DNA of 64,000 bases from Athripsodes cinereus (Eukaryota; Arthropoda; Insecta; Trichoptera; Leptoceridae). The stretch lies in NCBI GenBank assembly GCA_947579605.1, contig OX388321.1, positions 22,993,614-23,057,613 of the forward strand. The letters are read 5' to 3'. The notes beneath the pieces were generated by a model. The model had not been told where the DNA came from. It worked only from the letters and a program-made list of their open reading frames with translations, and ran no database searches. Below, one piece after another: positions 10,384 to 20,360 of the stretch. Position numbers and translations under genes: made by a program. Numbering within the stretch: the stretch's first letter is position 1; every line of letters begins with the position of its first letter.

Positions 10384-10644
10384 CTACTACTACTACTACT
10401 ATACCATCACGGCATATCCCACAAGTGGGGTAACCAGCAGACCAGCTGCATGTAAGAAACATGCAAGCTGTCCTCTTCGTGCCAATATAAAATCAAGACA
10501 TTCAGGATGGGTGGCAAACCTCATCACTGAATTTAAGATGTACAATGTCTTAATTTTTTCGAACACCTGCCTTTTACAGGACACTCGAAAACTTAAGAAG
10601 AGTGGGAGACCAATTCTTTACCGGGTGCTCCACGGGATATCTAA
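10384..10644 (-). repeat. SINE-like repeat S1, delimited copy with 7-bp TSD
   Basis: TGAGCAA occurs at 10377-10383 and 10645-10651. Read on the minus strand, the unit starts near GTGGAGCACC, contains TTTTCGAGTGTCCTGTAAAAG and ACACCTGCC-type blocks, and ends CCCACTTGTGGGATATGCC, GTGATGGTATAG, then (TAG)n. The ~33 bp before the tail resemble the RTE-A and RTE-B 3' ends. A degenerate tRNA-like head is possible (a GGTAAAGAATTGG A-box-like and a GTTTTCGAGTGTCC B-box-like word) but unproven. A 61-codon frame on the element sense strand, ending in LVTPLVGYAVMV, recurs in the 25527 copy. Confidence 0.85.
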
Positions 10645-10651
10645 TGAGCAA

Positions 10652-11282
10652 GAGTTCTTTAAATCTAAATTGTAATGAAAGTACATTCCTAGACGTTTAA
10701 GATTTCGTAAGTAAGTAAGACTTTCTTTTATAATCCTTCTTCAAGTACAAAATAAGAGAAAGTAATTTATGGAATCCTTTCACTGCATTAACTCCCTAGA
10801 ATCAAAATTTTCGTGTGCATGTCGCTTCTAAGCCCAGTCTTTTGAGAGATTAGTGAAATGTATTCAAAATAATTTTTCATTCTTAATGCTACTCCAACAC
10901 CCTCTGTCTTGGAAAACAGTGTTCTGGGGATATTTTGAATCGTGAATTCATAAAGTATATCCCACTTATAATTCATTTCACTATGTATGCCATTGTATTT
11001 CTTGTAATTATATTACGTGTTACATTCATTTTACATGAAGACTGAGATCCCAAAACGTGTTTCGTAAGAAATAAAAAATGTTTTCTGGTGTACTATCCTA
11101 GAGACAGATATTCGTAAAAAATCACGATGATAATAATATGGGCAATTAATATATGGCACCGTTTAATGATCCATGACCATCACAAAGACGCCATGATTTC
11201 TCCTGAATAGTCTCGTTGTCAACTTACTTTTGAATGTAGTAGAAGGTCGATTCTCTCTCAGGTTCGTAGGCAGTCTGTTCTA
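10652..11282. other. No gene; one S6 fragment
   Basis: AT-rich unassigned sequence. 11130-11195 is an S6 fragment (ATAATAATATGG, GCACCGTTTAATGATCCATG). Confidence 0.5.
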
Positions 11283-11482
11283 GGGCCCGTAGTCAAAACA
11301 CATTTAAGCGTTACGTTTTCGTTTCGTTTTCGTTTCGTTTTTGTTTCAAACAAGACGAGGTTGCAAGAACGTCTCAACTTTCGAAGCTAAAATACACAAG
11401 TAGCTACGAAAATTGACATGTTATCGCAACGTCGTCAGCGTTTGAACGAAAACGTAACGCTTAAATGTGTTTTGACCAGGCC
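11283..11482. mobile_element. MITE M3 with long terminal inverted repeats
   Basis: The left end GTCAAAACACATTTAAGCG and TTACGTTTTCGTT is mirrored at the right end (AACGAAAACGTAA, CGCTTAAATGTGTTTTGAC). Outermost bases are GGGCC-type on both sides. The left arm holds a short tandem expansion of TTTCG. A second, shorter copy is at 41056-41163. No coding content. Target duplication not resolved. Confidence 0.8.
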
Positions 11483-11984
11483 TACAGTTGTTCTGGAAGT
11501 TGTTGCGGCAGGTATTTGCCCCATTGGCTTCTACGAGTTTGTTGATAGCAGTAGAAGCTGATTGCAGTGGTCACCTCCAAATCTCATAGGTGTCATCCCG
11601 ACTAAGGCCTTATGGAACATGAGACCCAATTTGAACTCCGCTCTCTTTGAGAGAGATAAAGAACTTTAAAGTTTTAAAGATCTACAATTCAACGATGAAG
11701 TATGCAATCCATTCTGAATATCTTATTATTTATTGTCGCGGATTAGGAAACCAGCATACTCCACTTGTAGAATGGAATAGACAGAGATTTGAAAAAAAAA
11801 ATTGCATATCAATTAGAAATTATTTCTACTTTATTAGGCATGTAGGTATTTCATTGATTAGTTTGTGAAATCAACTCCAAATTATCAAATTTCGAACGTT
11901 TTTTCTAGAAGTTCAAACTACATTTAAAAATTTCTGTGCTTATAAATTTTATGACCTAAAAGTTTATTCTCATAAACGGCGTCC
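11483..11984. other. No gene seen
   Basis: Mixed composition. A short unsupported frame at 11647-11868 has no recognisable domain. Confidence 0.45.
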
Positions 11985-12165
11985 TCTTTGTGTTTAAAAT
12001 AAGTGCTCAAACATTCAGGATCGGTGGCATTCATCACCACTGAATTGAAGACGTTTGATGTCTTAAACGTGATGTTTCTTGAACACCTGCCTTTTACAGG
12101 ATACTCGAAAACAAATAGAGAATAGTTGGAGAGCCAATTTTTGCCGAGAACTCAAAAGAATATAT
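11985..12165 (-). repeat. SINE-like repeat S1, partial
   Basis: CATTCAGGATCGGTGGCATTC, CACCACTGAATT, GAACACCTGCCTTTTACAGG and ATACTCGAAAAC occur in S1 order. The 3' tail portion is missing. Confidence 0.7.
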
Positions 12166-12223
12166 AACATTGTTTTTGTGAAAATAATGACATTAGAGGT
12201 TTTAAACTACTTACAAAAATAAA

Positions 12224-12865
12224 GTGAATGAGTATGTCTATTTGGGAAGTCTGTTTGCGAGGGATGGAAGATTTGTTAAGGACATTGAAAGAAGAAAAGT
12301 CGCCGGTGCTAGAGTGAATGGTGCACTTCGACCCATTGTTAGCAATAGCAGTGTGTCGAACATGGCAAAAATGCTAGTGCACAATACCATTCTGGTACCG
12401 ACACTTATGTATGCAAGCGAAACTTGGACGTGGTTGAAAAAGGATGAGAGTGGAATAAATGCTGTGGAGATGCGTTCACTGAGAAGAATGGTTGGTAAAA
12501 CGTTGCGAGATAGAGTGAAGAATGATGATATCAGGAGAATGAGCGGATGTGTGAAGAGTGTTGTGGACAGAATGCGTGTAAACAAGTTGAGATGGTTTGG
12601 ACATGTTGAGCGAATGCAAGATGAAAGGATGACGAAGAGGATGTATTTATCTGAAAGAAGGGGTGTGAGGAAGCGCGGACGTCCAAGAACCACGTGGCTT
12701 GATCACGTGGACCAAATTCTTAAGGACGGACGCGTGCTGAGTAAGAGAAATCGGCGTGCATGTATGAGAAACTGGATGAATGTAGAGGAAGCGAAAGAAG
12801 TATGTAAGGATAGATCTATATGGCGTTCCGTTCTCTCTGCCTACCCCTCCTGGGACATGGCGTGA
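12224..12865 (+). pseudogene. RTE-A reverse transcriptase, C-terminal 213 codons
   Basis: Open frame equivalent to residues ~292-503 of the 8603-10114 product: EYVYLGSLFARDG, ASETWTWLKKDESGINAVEM, RWFGHVERMQDERM and RKRGRPRTTWLDHVDQILKDG. It lacks the RT catalytic motifs and starts with a GTG at the insertion junction, so it is a non-functional fragment. Most codons agree with the longer copy, with scattered substitutions and no stop, which indicates a recent insertion of the same lineage. Confidence 0.88.
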
Positions 12866-12886
12866 GGGTATAGTATAGTATAGTAT
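12224..12886 (+). mobile_element. RTE-A copy, 5'-truncated, with 9-bp TSD
   Basis: AAAAATAAA at 12215-12223 is repeated at 12887-12895. The copy ends GGGTATAGTATAGTATAGTA right after the stop codon, as in the 8609 copy. It begins about 290 codons further downstream than that copy. Confidence 0.9.
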
Positions 12887-12895
12887 AAAAATAAA

Positions 12896-13249
12896 ACAAA
12901 ATCGAAATTAATTTCAAAATTATAATGTTCAAATTTCGAATTGGACAAAAGACATTTTGATCGTTTGTTCTGCTATAAAGGAGTAAAATATCCTGGTGAT
13001 ATAATTTACATCATTAATGCTGTGGAGAGGTACAAAGGTATTATCTTCACATGCCTAAGAGGACCATTATAATGTATTTAAAAGGTTAACTACCAAACCA
13101 TAACTAATGCCGAATAATTTACTAATGCTTAGGTCACTTCATAACTTTCGTAACAACCTGTATATTATGTCTACATACTTACCTATCTCACTTGCGACAG
13201 ATAATGTTAAACTGTGGAGTCGTAATCTAATTAAGTAATATTTGAGAAT
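12896..13249. other. No gene seen
   Basis: AT-rich with no recognisable structure. Confidence 0.5.
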
Positions 13250-13660
13250 TTTTTTTTTATTTATTCCTTACTGTACATTGCTGACAACGAAGTGTCCAAC
13301 CACTAGACGATCTTGGCAATTCGGATAAATGGAAGTCGCAGACTTCTGCGCTGTCCGGGTGGTCGCTGGGTACGTTTGTACATGACACGCCTCTGGACAC
13401 CTCACTTCGACCTTCTATTATTCACAAAATTGTACAGTTATTTTTTATTGTGTTGTTGTTATCTTTGTCTTTTTTGTTTTTTTCTTTCTTTTTTTGTTTA
13501 AATATATTTTTTCCTCTTAATAAACTTTGTTACCCTCCTTAAAGGGATATTGAGGAGAAAAGTATTATGCAAGATTCTCACATTGGCGATTTTGGCTGGT
13601 CGGCCCTTCAGGCTTGTCCAATAACCCGGCCATGAAGACACTTTTGCCTTAATTGAGCAG
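13250..13660. repeat. Composite of S4-like and S10 repeat pieces
   Basis: 13250-13285 carries TTATTCCTTACTGTACATTGC as in S4. 13330-13370 carries a cgcagacttctgcgctgtccgg word shared with 49870-49905. 13585-13640 (TTTTGGCTGGTCGGCCCTTC, GGCCATGAAGAC) is mirrored at 27005-27060. T-rich 13430-13510 gives a spurious frame. Confidence 0.45.
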
Positions 13661-14544
13661 AAAAAAATACCTAGAAGTTTAAAACTCCTGAGATATGCAG
13701 GTGTGGAATGGATTCCTCTTCAATACTCATTGATCATAATCATAATACATAGGTACAATTTTATACAGAAATGCGTTCAAATTCAATAGTAATAAACTTT
13801 GTAGAACAATAAGGAACATACATAGTTTCAAAGTTATAAAATAATGTGATACAAATAAATGATATTGTGCAATGCACGAGTTTATACAGAGATAGACGTG
13901 AGATTTTTTAATAAGGTTATATTTATTTTGAATTTCTAGTTACAATAAAAAAACATTAAGCTATTTTTATCATCTATATGTGAAAAATTTAAGGTTATAT
14001 AAGAAAATATTGAATTATTAATGTTAATCAGGGTGATAGTTCACAGCAATTGATAGTAAATCAACTTGATTCAGTAGGGATCGGGTGCTTGGTATTTATT
14101 TCTTATTATGAGAGAATACTATAAATCAACATACATTAACATTTAATTAAAAGTTAATTGTTTTATTATACACGGAATAATGATTGATTTTATATATCGA
14201 CTGTCCATTTCAATAACTCAACGAGTAGAAATGTTTTTGTATTCGAGAAATCGCCATTTTTGTAATAATGGTAAATTTGTAATATTATTGCTTTTAAAAC
14301 ACAAAAAAGTGAAATATACTATTTAACATAATGCTTACTTCACTTTACTTTTCGTATGGCCCGGTGTGTTGATAAGTCTTAACCCATGTGGGCTGCATCC
14401 TGCATCGTATCCTCTACAGTCTTGGCTCCAGTGCTGACATCCAGTTCACCGCCTCCGGTCCTACTTCATGGATGGCTTCTGCCCCGCTGATTTTTTGAAG
14501 ATATAATGATTTTTTACATAATAGGTAATAACAAAACATGCATA
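13661..14544. other. No gene seen
   Basis: AT-rich sequence. A GC-richer patch at 14355-14495 can be read as a short peptide on the minus strand but matches nothing I can name. Confidence 0.45.
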
Positions 14545-14780
14545 GACAATTCACACATATCGAGCTAGTCCCAAACTAAGATATGAATCTTGTATTATGC
14601 GAACTAACGTGACGATACACATTATATACAATATTCTTAACACATATAGAATTATAGATGTAACACCCAGACCCAGGACAATTTGAAAAAAGTCATTCTC
14701 CATTTATTCCTGGATGGAAATCGACCCCGTAACCTTGTGACTCAATGGCATGAGTGTCATCTCCACGCTTCTCCATCGGC
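14545..14780 (-). repeat. SINE S8 (tRNA-like B-box on minus strand)
   Basis: ATAGACAATTCACACATATC, GAGCTAGTCCCAAACTAAG, GACGATACACATTATA and AACACCCAGACCCAGGACAA recur in the same order at 45840-46010, and the first two recur at 51660-51720. On the minus strand GGGGTCGATTTCC resembles a pol III B-box, so this is probably a tRNA-derived SINE read right to left. The 64-codon plus-strand frame across it is incidental. Confidence 0.65.
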
Positions 14781-14997
14781 TTATATGCTATTTACCAGTG
14801 CCATGATAATCGCACTGTTCGAGACATGCGTTGCATTTGTTACATTTAATAGTTCAACAAGTCGGATAGCCCTTTAGGCGAACCTTGAGCCCTTCCTTAA
14901 GAAGAATTTTCATGAAGAGTATGGATGACATAGGAACTGACATTCCTGCAAAATTCATGGGTAAGGGTGGGTGCAACCCTTAATGTGAGTTAAATAT

Positions 14998-15050
14998 ATG
15001 GCAAGTTATTTGTGTGTGAATTGAAAATGCACACACAAATAACTTGCCAT
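14998..15050. repeat. Perfect 21-bp hairpin, 11-nt loop
   Basis: ATGGCAAGTTATTTGTGTGT (14998-15017, one more paired G at 15018) pairs perfectly with 15030-15050. Just upstream, AAGGGTGGGTGCAACCCTT (14963-14981) forms a second small hairpin. Function unknown. Confidence 0.8.
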
Positions 15051-15235
15051 AACTAAATATTTAAAATATAAAGGGAACCTTGTATTTTTTTTAGTAATTT
15101 GTGAAACTGAAGAAGTGTCGTTGATTAAGTGTATTACCGAATCTTAAGTACCTACCTAATAAAAAAAAAAAATCGATCGAAATCAAAAATTTAGACTTGT
15201 CGAGTTTTGGAACTGGACAGTCGATATTTTTATAA

Positions 15236-15724
15236 CAGGGATGTTGCGGATGTCGATTTTTACACATCCGCGGATGTGAATGAGGATGCGGATTTTTGAA
15301 GGCTCACATCCGCGGATGCGGATGTTTAAGATGTTAAAGAAGAAAAAGTAGGATCTATCTTAGTTGGTAGGCCCCACTGTCAAATATGTGACGAAATTTT
15401 TGCTATAATAATATTATGGATTTTTTGGCGAAATATATTTTTTCTCTTTTGTTATTTGCAAAAATAAAATAAAACCGGCAAAAATAAAAATGCGTCGGAT
15501 CTTGTCACCATTATTTTCGTTCCCATTGGTTAATGTCAAGTGCAAACGGCACGCGCCATTCGCCGGCCCCGCCCCATTTCTTTCTTGTCGCAAATTGTCT
15601 TACATCCGCATCCGCATGAACATCCGCATCGATTATTGCGGATGCGGATGCGGATGCAGATGTCCAAATACATGCGGAAGCTCCGCATTTGCGGATGCGG
15701 ATGCGAATATTCGCAACATCCCTG
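15236..15724. mobile_element. hAT-like MITE with CAGGGATGTTGCG termini
   Basis: Starts CAGGGATGTTGCG and ends CGCAACATCCCTG. Flanks TTTTATAA (15228-15235) and GTTTATAA (15725-15732) agree at 7 of 8 positions, as expected for the 8-bp duplications of hAT transposons. Subterminal regions are packed with GCGGAT/ATCCGC words in both orientations, likely transposase-binding repeats by analogy with other hAT elements. No transposase is encoded. Small frames rich in His-Pro or Cys-Gly are translations of the repeat. Confidence 0.88.
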
Positions 15725-15732
15725 GTTTATAA

Positions 15733-16096
15733 GTCCTATCATATGACAAGATATTTGTCTTCTTATAATTACATATATTTTTAATGTTTTTATTTTCATA
15801 TTCTATTGTAAAACTTGTTCTTAATCCGGCTTTAATTAATAATTGATATTTACCTGAGAAATTGCGATACCGACAGAAACAAACAAACCAGCTTCAAAGA
15901 TGATAAAATTAAAAATAGAAACACCTTTTGCAAATATTTGCAGTTAGGCTATGATTTGGTGTAAAGATTTTTTAATTTTATTTCACATCCATTTTGATAT
16001 TAATTGTAAAATATACAATCTCAAGTCATTCTCAAATGGTAAAATTTTGTAATTATTTGTCATTTTTTATATGAATATTACAATATTATTTATCGT
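15733..16096. other. No gene; sequence upstream of candidate ratchet point
   Basis: AT-rich, apparently single-copy within the window. T content rises toward 16097. Confidence 0.5.
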
Positions 16097-16144
16097 ATTT
16101 TTTCTTTTTTTCAGGTAAGTGGAATTAACGCTCTCAGAAATAAG
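16097..16144 (+). promoter_or_regulatory. Candidate recursive splice site (ratchet point) 1
   Basis: A pyrimidine tract (16098-16112) ends in CAG at 16112-16114 and is followed without a gap by GTAAGT at 16115-16120. This regenerates a 5' splice site at the 3' splice junction. A second 5' splice site (AAG before GTAAAA) occurs at 16144/16145, giving a 30-nt cryptic exon, as described for recursive sites in Drosophila long introns. It lies outside any recognised transposon. A like site on the same strand is at 41232/41233. Functional use is inference. Confidence 0.55.
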
Positions 16145-16354
16145 GTAAAAAAAATCCTGTTTGTTGCTTTGCAAGTTTTATATCACAGCTTGTATTTTCG
16201 TTACTGATAAAGAAATCTCTCTACTGATGAAGGATCTAACACAGTCATGTTTTTAAAATATGAGAAAGTACTGTATATTCAACACACAAAACTACCAATA
16301 TTGTAAGCCTATAAAAGACAACGCGTTATTACAAAAACTTAATTTATTGTGCCA

Positions 16355-16575
16355 AGGACGGGATATTTATGAACCAGCTACCAACTCCTCATCCTTCTCA
16401 CGAGGTGTGCTTTGTCTAATTAAGCTACCGGGCGTCATGCCGAAAGCTCCGATATTCTCGCCTATGAGTCCTAATTTGTAGGTATTCCCCCGTTCAGAGC
16501 ACTATAAAATAAGGTGACGTTGTCCTTTCTAGGCTTTGAATAGTATTTCTGTGTGTTAAATTCACATAAATACAA
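16355..16575 (-). repeat. SINE S2, tRNA-headed
   Basis: On the minus strand GCCCGGTAGCTTAATTAGAC resembles a tRNA 5' half with an A-box. The body, toward the left-to-right end, includes GGTGACGTTGTCCTTTCTA and GTGTTAAATTCACATAAAT. Related copies are at 39500-39690 and 60510-60640, and a tail fragment is at 26683-26760. Confidence 0.65.
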
Positions 16576-16589
16576 CCACATACAGTGGT

Positions 16590-17125
16590 TAACCATCACG
16601 TCGCTTCCCTTGTGGGGTAGGCAAAAAGCTAAGAACGCCAATTCCTCCAATCCTTGCATAGATACATGCATCTTTCGCTTCCGTTACTGTTATTTAATTC
16701 CTCATGCATGCTCCCCTGTTCAATGTTGTTATCATCTGTTCGTCCTGTAAAATCGGTTTATATCTGGTTTGATAAAAAATCTTTTAAATTTTTTCTGGTT
16801 TTCTAATTGTTATTGATTTTGCTGTGTATTGTTGTTTATGTTATAACTGCAAGAGAAAAAAAACAATAAAAAAATATATTTAATCTTGTCATTTGATACT
16901 CGTGCGGGCACGTTTCAAAGCACCATTTCTCGCAGCCAAATATAATATTTCCTTGGTCACTGAGTCCTCAATCATTCTTTTTACATGCCCAAACCATTCA
17001 AACTTATTTACATTCATCTTGGATAGGTATTACACCAACTTGCATTCCACATTCCTCTTGTATATAGCACTTTACGCGCACGATCTCTCAGATTTATACC
17101 ACACATCCTTCTCAACAATCTCATA
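16590..17125 (-). pseudogene. RTE-B LINE fragment with a ~120-bp internal insertion
   Basis: On the minus strand this matches the RTE-B C-terminal coding region. 16873-17125 covers the LRDRV..., VNKFEWFGHVKR and CGLKSAI-like blocks, and 16590-16750 covers the last ~45 codons, ending at the CCCCACAAGGGAAGCGACGTG terminus. Between them about 16755-16870 is foreign AT-rich DNA. Many substitutions and frame breaks mark an old copy. Confidence 0.75.
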
Positions 17126-17829
17126 TATTATAGGTATCTATTATATTTATTACCTGTTATTAATAACGTTATGTTATTGTTTTGATTGACAGGCGTGAAG
17201 TTATGTGTATATTTTTATTTTTGTACACAAAAAAAATGTTTTGACTTGAGTTGACGTGTGCTATAAAACTAAACTTTTCTATCTCTGATGAAGTGATACC
17301 ATGTATTTGATAATTTGCTTGAGAAGAATAAATTAAAACACTCAGTAGGTATGGACGATAGACTACATCGTTGACTTTTAGATGAAAGGTACCTACTGCT
17401 TTCACAGGGAACTCGTAAACTTACGGAAATGAGTGAGAGACCAATTATTTGTCAGGTGCTTCACTGAATTATACATCCATCTTTTATTTGAATATAAATA
17501 AATTGAAAGAATATTGTCACAAAACATATAACAATGCAGCAAATAATGTTCTTCAATATTCAAATTGTCTTAAATATTCCAACATTCAAATTCAAATATT
17601 TATTGAAACAGCAATCAAAAAAATAAAATACATACATACAATAAACACAATTTTTGAGCGAGATCGTGTTTTGAGGGATTATAGTGATTTTTTACTAATT
17701 TTCAACAAATTTCACTAAACTTATGAACATAGTAGGTACATATATCACGTACCTATATCAAATAATATACTTACCCTATAAAAAAAATCATACTTACCTA
17801 GGTACTATCAACATAATATATTATAGTTT
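17126..17829. other. No gene; S1 remnant
   Basis: Unassigned apart from 17395-17470, an S1 5'-end remnant in minus orientation (actcgtaaacttacggaaatg, ggtgcttcactgaa). Confidence 0.45.
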
Positions 17830-17960
17830 TTGATGAAAAATAAACGGCATTTGCTTCTTATAATAATAATAATAACTAGACAATTTATAGTGCGCCGTTT
17901 TGTGGAATATATTCACTTCAAGGGCGCATACATGATAAATTAAACAATATTGCAAAGTCT
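17830..17960. repeat. S5 repeat with embedded S6 fragment
   Basis: ATAAACGGCATTTGCTTCTTA opens an S5 unit that resumes with ACATGATAAATTAAACAA and GTCTTCAAA. Between them sits an S6-like piece (ATAATAATAATAAC, TGCGCCGTTTTGTGG, TTCAAGGGCGC). This looks like a small retroposed insertion into S5. Confidence 0.55.
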
Positions 17961-18379
17961 TCAAATATTTAAAAAACATACAAAATTCAGGTAGAAACAA
18001 AAAAAAGTCTTATCAATCAGCAAAATAAAACGAATATGAGCTCAACAAAACATGTTTCAAGTAGTGTCATGATTATTATAAATATTTATTGGCATACGTA
18101 TTGCTTCAAAATCACAGTGAAATCACCAAGTATATCGAATTACAAGAGTGCCAGGTGTTATTGGATATTGTTGTTTTAATCTGCGATTTACATGTTTATA
18201 TTATTAATAATGTTAGCTGATTGGTCAGGTGAAGATTTTGTTACTAATTTAGACAAAGTTATACATATTATACACTAGTATTCACAGTTGAAAACGTATT
18301 TAACCCTGGTTTACTAGCTACGACTAGTCTGAGGAGAATTAACTCAAAAACAAGGAATCAAGAAATATAATATAAAATA
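17961..18379. other. No gene seen
   Basis: AT-rich with no recognisable structure. Confidence 0.5.
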
Positions 18380-18665
18380 TATAGAGATTAAAAGAAGACA
18401 ACTCCTTAAAAGAATCAGCCAACAACGAGCAAACTGGATTGGCTAGAACATCGGGCACCCAGGACTGCTCATCACCATCGTGTAGGGCAAGACCGAAGGC
18501 AGAAATGGTAGACACCGATCAAGAGACATCTATATGGACCAACGAAAGAAGGAAGTGAACTGCGGCACAATCGTAGAATTAAAGAAACTAGCTGAAAATA
18601 GGGAGGAAAGGAGAATAAAATCCAAACTCGTTGCAAACCAATCCAATGGATTGTAACTCGCTATA
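18380..18665 (+). pseudogene. RTE-C LINE fragment, C-terminal region
   Basis: Encodes, with frame breaks, RRQLLKRISQQRANWIG and HPGLLITI-like and GRHRSRDIYMDQ-like blocks, ending at CAATCCAATGGATTGTAACTC followed by a TATATAT tail. Same lineage as 562-868 and 31933-32610. Non-functional. Confidence 0.75.
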
Positions 18666-19379
18666 TATGTTTTCATAATAAGGTTTCACAACATTTCCAA
18701 ACATTGACAGCAGATTCGTTTTAAACAAGGTTAAGAGTCGGAATTACTCTAATCTCTATTTATGAGTAACGTGACATCACTTAGCCATACGTAACAAATG
18801 TAACAGCGGTTATTCAGTGATTGTAAGAACGGGTTAACATTTTTGTACACCTAATTTGTCGATCATTTTAATAATTTAAATATTACAAGTACGTATTGAT
18901 CTCTCTAGCGTTACTATTATTATTACAAGGTAAAACAATGCCAGCTGTCGTAAAAATTCAATCACTCAATCATACCTACCATTCAAAATTGAATTAAATC
19001 AAGTTTTTTTCTTATTGCTAATAGGTAGGTACTTTTCGATTAATAATAAATAACTCCTTTGAAATCTGATACTTTTGATAAAAAATGTGATGTGTGTTGC
19101 TCATACGAGTATACATATATTGATTTTCATATAAAGTTTAATGTTAATCAAAAGCATACATTATAATAAGAATAAGTGTTGCATTTTTTTATGTGGCTTC
19201 TCTCACTCTCTCTCTCTCCCCATGTCCTGTAAATGGAGATGCCAGGGGGGCTTTCATATGTAATAAACAAACAGTTCGACCTCTCTGCGGCATTAAAAAT
19301 GTGTTATGATCGGTATTCCACTTAAAATCACGTCACATTAAATATGACCATTTTGTTGGTAAATCCTGATGAATATTGA
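18666..19379. other. No gene; CT microsatellite
   Basis: Unassigned. A (CT)n run lies at 19199-19219, next to a moderately GC-rich 50-bp patch. Confidence 0.45.
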
Positions 19380-19531
19380 AATTACCTCTTTTCCCGGATA
19401 TTTCAGGAGTCCAAAAACTCCTATTTATCTGTTTGGGTGACAATTTCTTTATTCTTTCAACTATCTGCAGTCCATTAGTATCTACCAGTGGGCGGTGGAT
19501 CCGGCTGACATAGCACACCCTACCTTCAGAC
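19380..19531 (-). pseudogene. LINE 3'-end fragment, left half
   Basis: On the minus strand GACTCCTGAAATATCC and the hairpin word AGGAGTTTTTGGACTCCT match the short LINE insertion at 52058-52165. A coding-like stretch (RIHRPLVDTNGLQIVERIK) precedes it. The fragment is interrupted by the hAT element at 19532-20360 and probably continues at 20361. I cannot name the LINE family. Confidence 0.45.
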
Positions 19532-20360
19532 CAGGGATGTTGCGAATATTCGCATCCGCATCCGCAAATGCGGAGCTTCCGCATGTATTTGGACATCTGC
19601 ATCCGCATCCGCATCCGCATTAATCGATGCGGATGTTCATGCGGATGCGGATGTAAGCAGTGATATGTTATACCTAGATTTGCAATATGAATCTCAAACA
19701 TGTACCATCAATAAAATCTCGTTGTGGTCCTTGGTGCCGCAATTTTTAGTTTGAAAAAAAGCGACATACATATAAATTGTTTGTAGATAACAAGAGATAG
19801 ACAATATGAGAATGGGGATTATAACAGACGACAAAGGCCGGTAGATAGAGATGAATATATACAAAAGAAAAGAGATGAATATATATTACTCAGGTATTGT
19901 ACATCGACGGGTGGTTACACATTTTTAGAGAATATTTGTATGACATTGCGAATCTAGTTGTAACATATCACTGGATGTAAGACGATTTGCGACAAGAAAG
20001 AAATGGGGCGGGGCCGGCGAAAGGCGCGTGCCGTTTGCACTTGACATTAACCAATGGGAACGAAAATAATGGTGACAAGATCCGACGCGTTTTTATTTTT
20101 GCCGGTTTTATTTTATTTTTGCAAATAACAAAGAAGAAGAAAAAAAATTTGCCAAAAAATCCATAATATTATTGTAGCAAAAATTTCGTCACACATTTGA
20201 CAGTGGGGCCTACTAACTAAGATAGTTCCTACTTTTTTCTATAACATCTTAAACATCCGCATCCGCATTCGCATCCGCATCCGCGGATGTGAGCCTTCAA
20301 AAATCCGAATCCGCATTCACATCCGCGGATGTGTAAAAATCGACATCCGCAACATCCCTG
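19532..20360 (-). mobile_element. hAT-like MITE, second copy, perfect 8-bp TSD
   Basis: Same family as 15236-15724, in reverse orientation. CTTCAGAC stands at 19524-19531 and 20361-20368, an exact 8-bp duplication. Termini are CAGGGATGTTGCG and its complement, with arrays of GCATCC/GGATGC near both ends. After subtracting the nested insertion it is ~505 bp, against 489 bp for the other copy. Confidence 0.92.
19658..19973. mobile_element. Second hAT-like MITE nested inside the first, 8-bp TSD
   Basis: GATGTAAG occurs at 19650-19657 and 19974-19981. The other copy of the host MITE has a single GATGTAAG here, proving insertion. Termini CAGTGATATGTTAT and (right end, reverse complement) CAGTGATATGTTAC agree at 18 of the first 20 positions. 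316 bp, no coding capacity. A different family from its host. Confidence 0.93.

Noticed and set aside
14355..14495. GC-richer patch readable as a peptide on the minus strand
   Set aside because: It includes a stop, has no named motif and no second copy in the window.
15540..15746. His-Pro and Cys-Gly rich short proteins
   Set aside because: They are translations of the GCGGAT/ATCCGC repeats in the hAT MITE, as is the 19333-19701 minus-strand frame.
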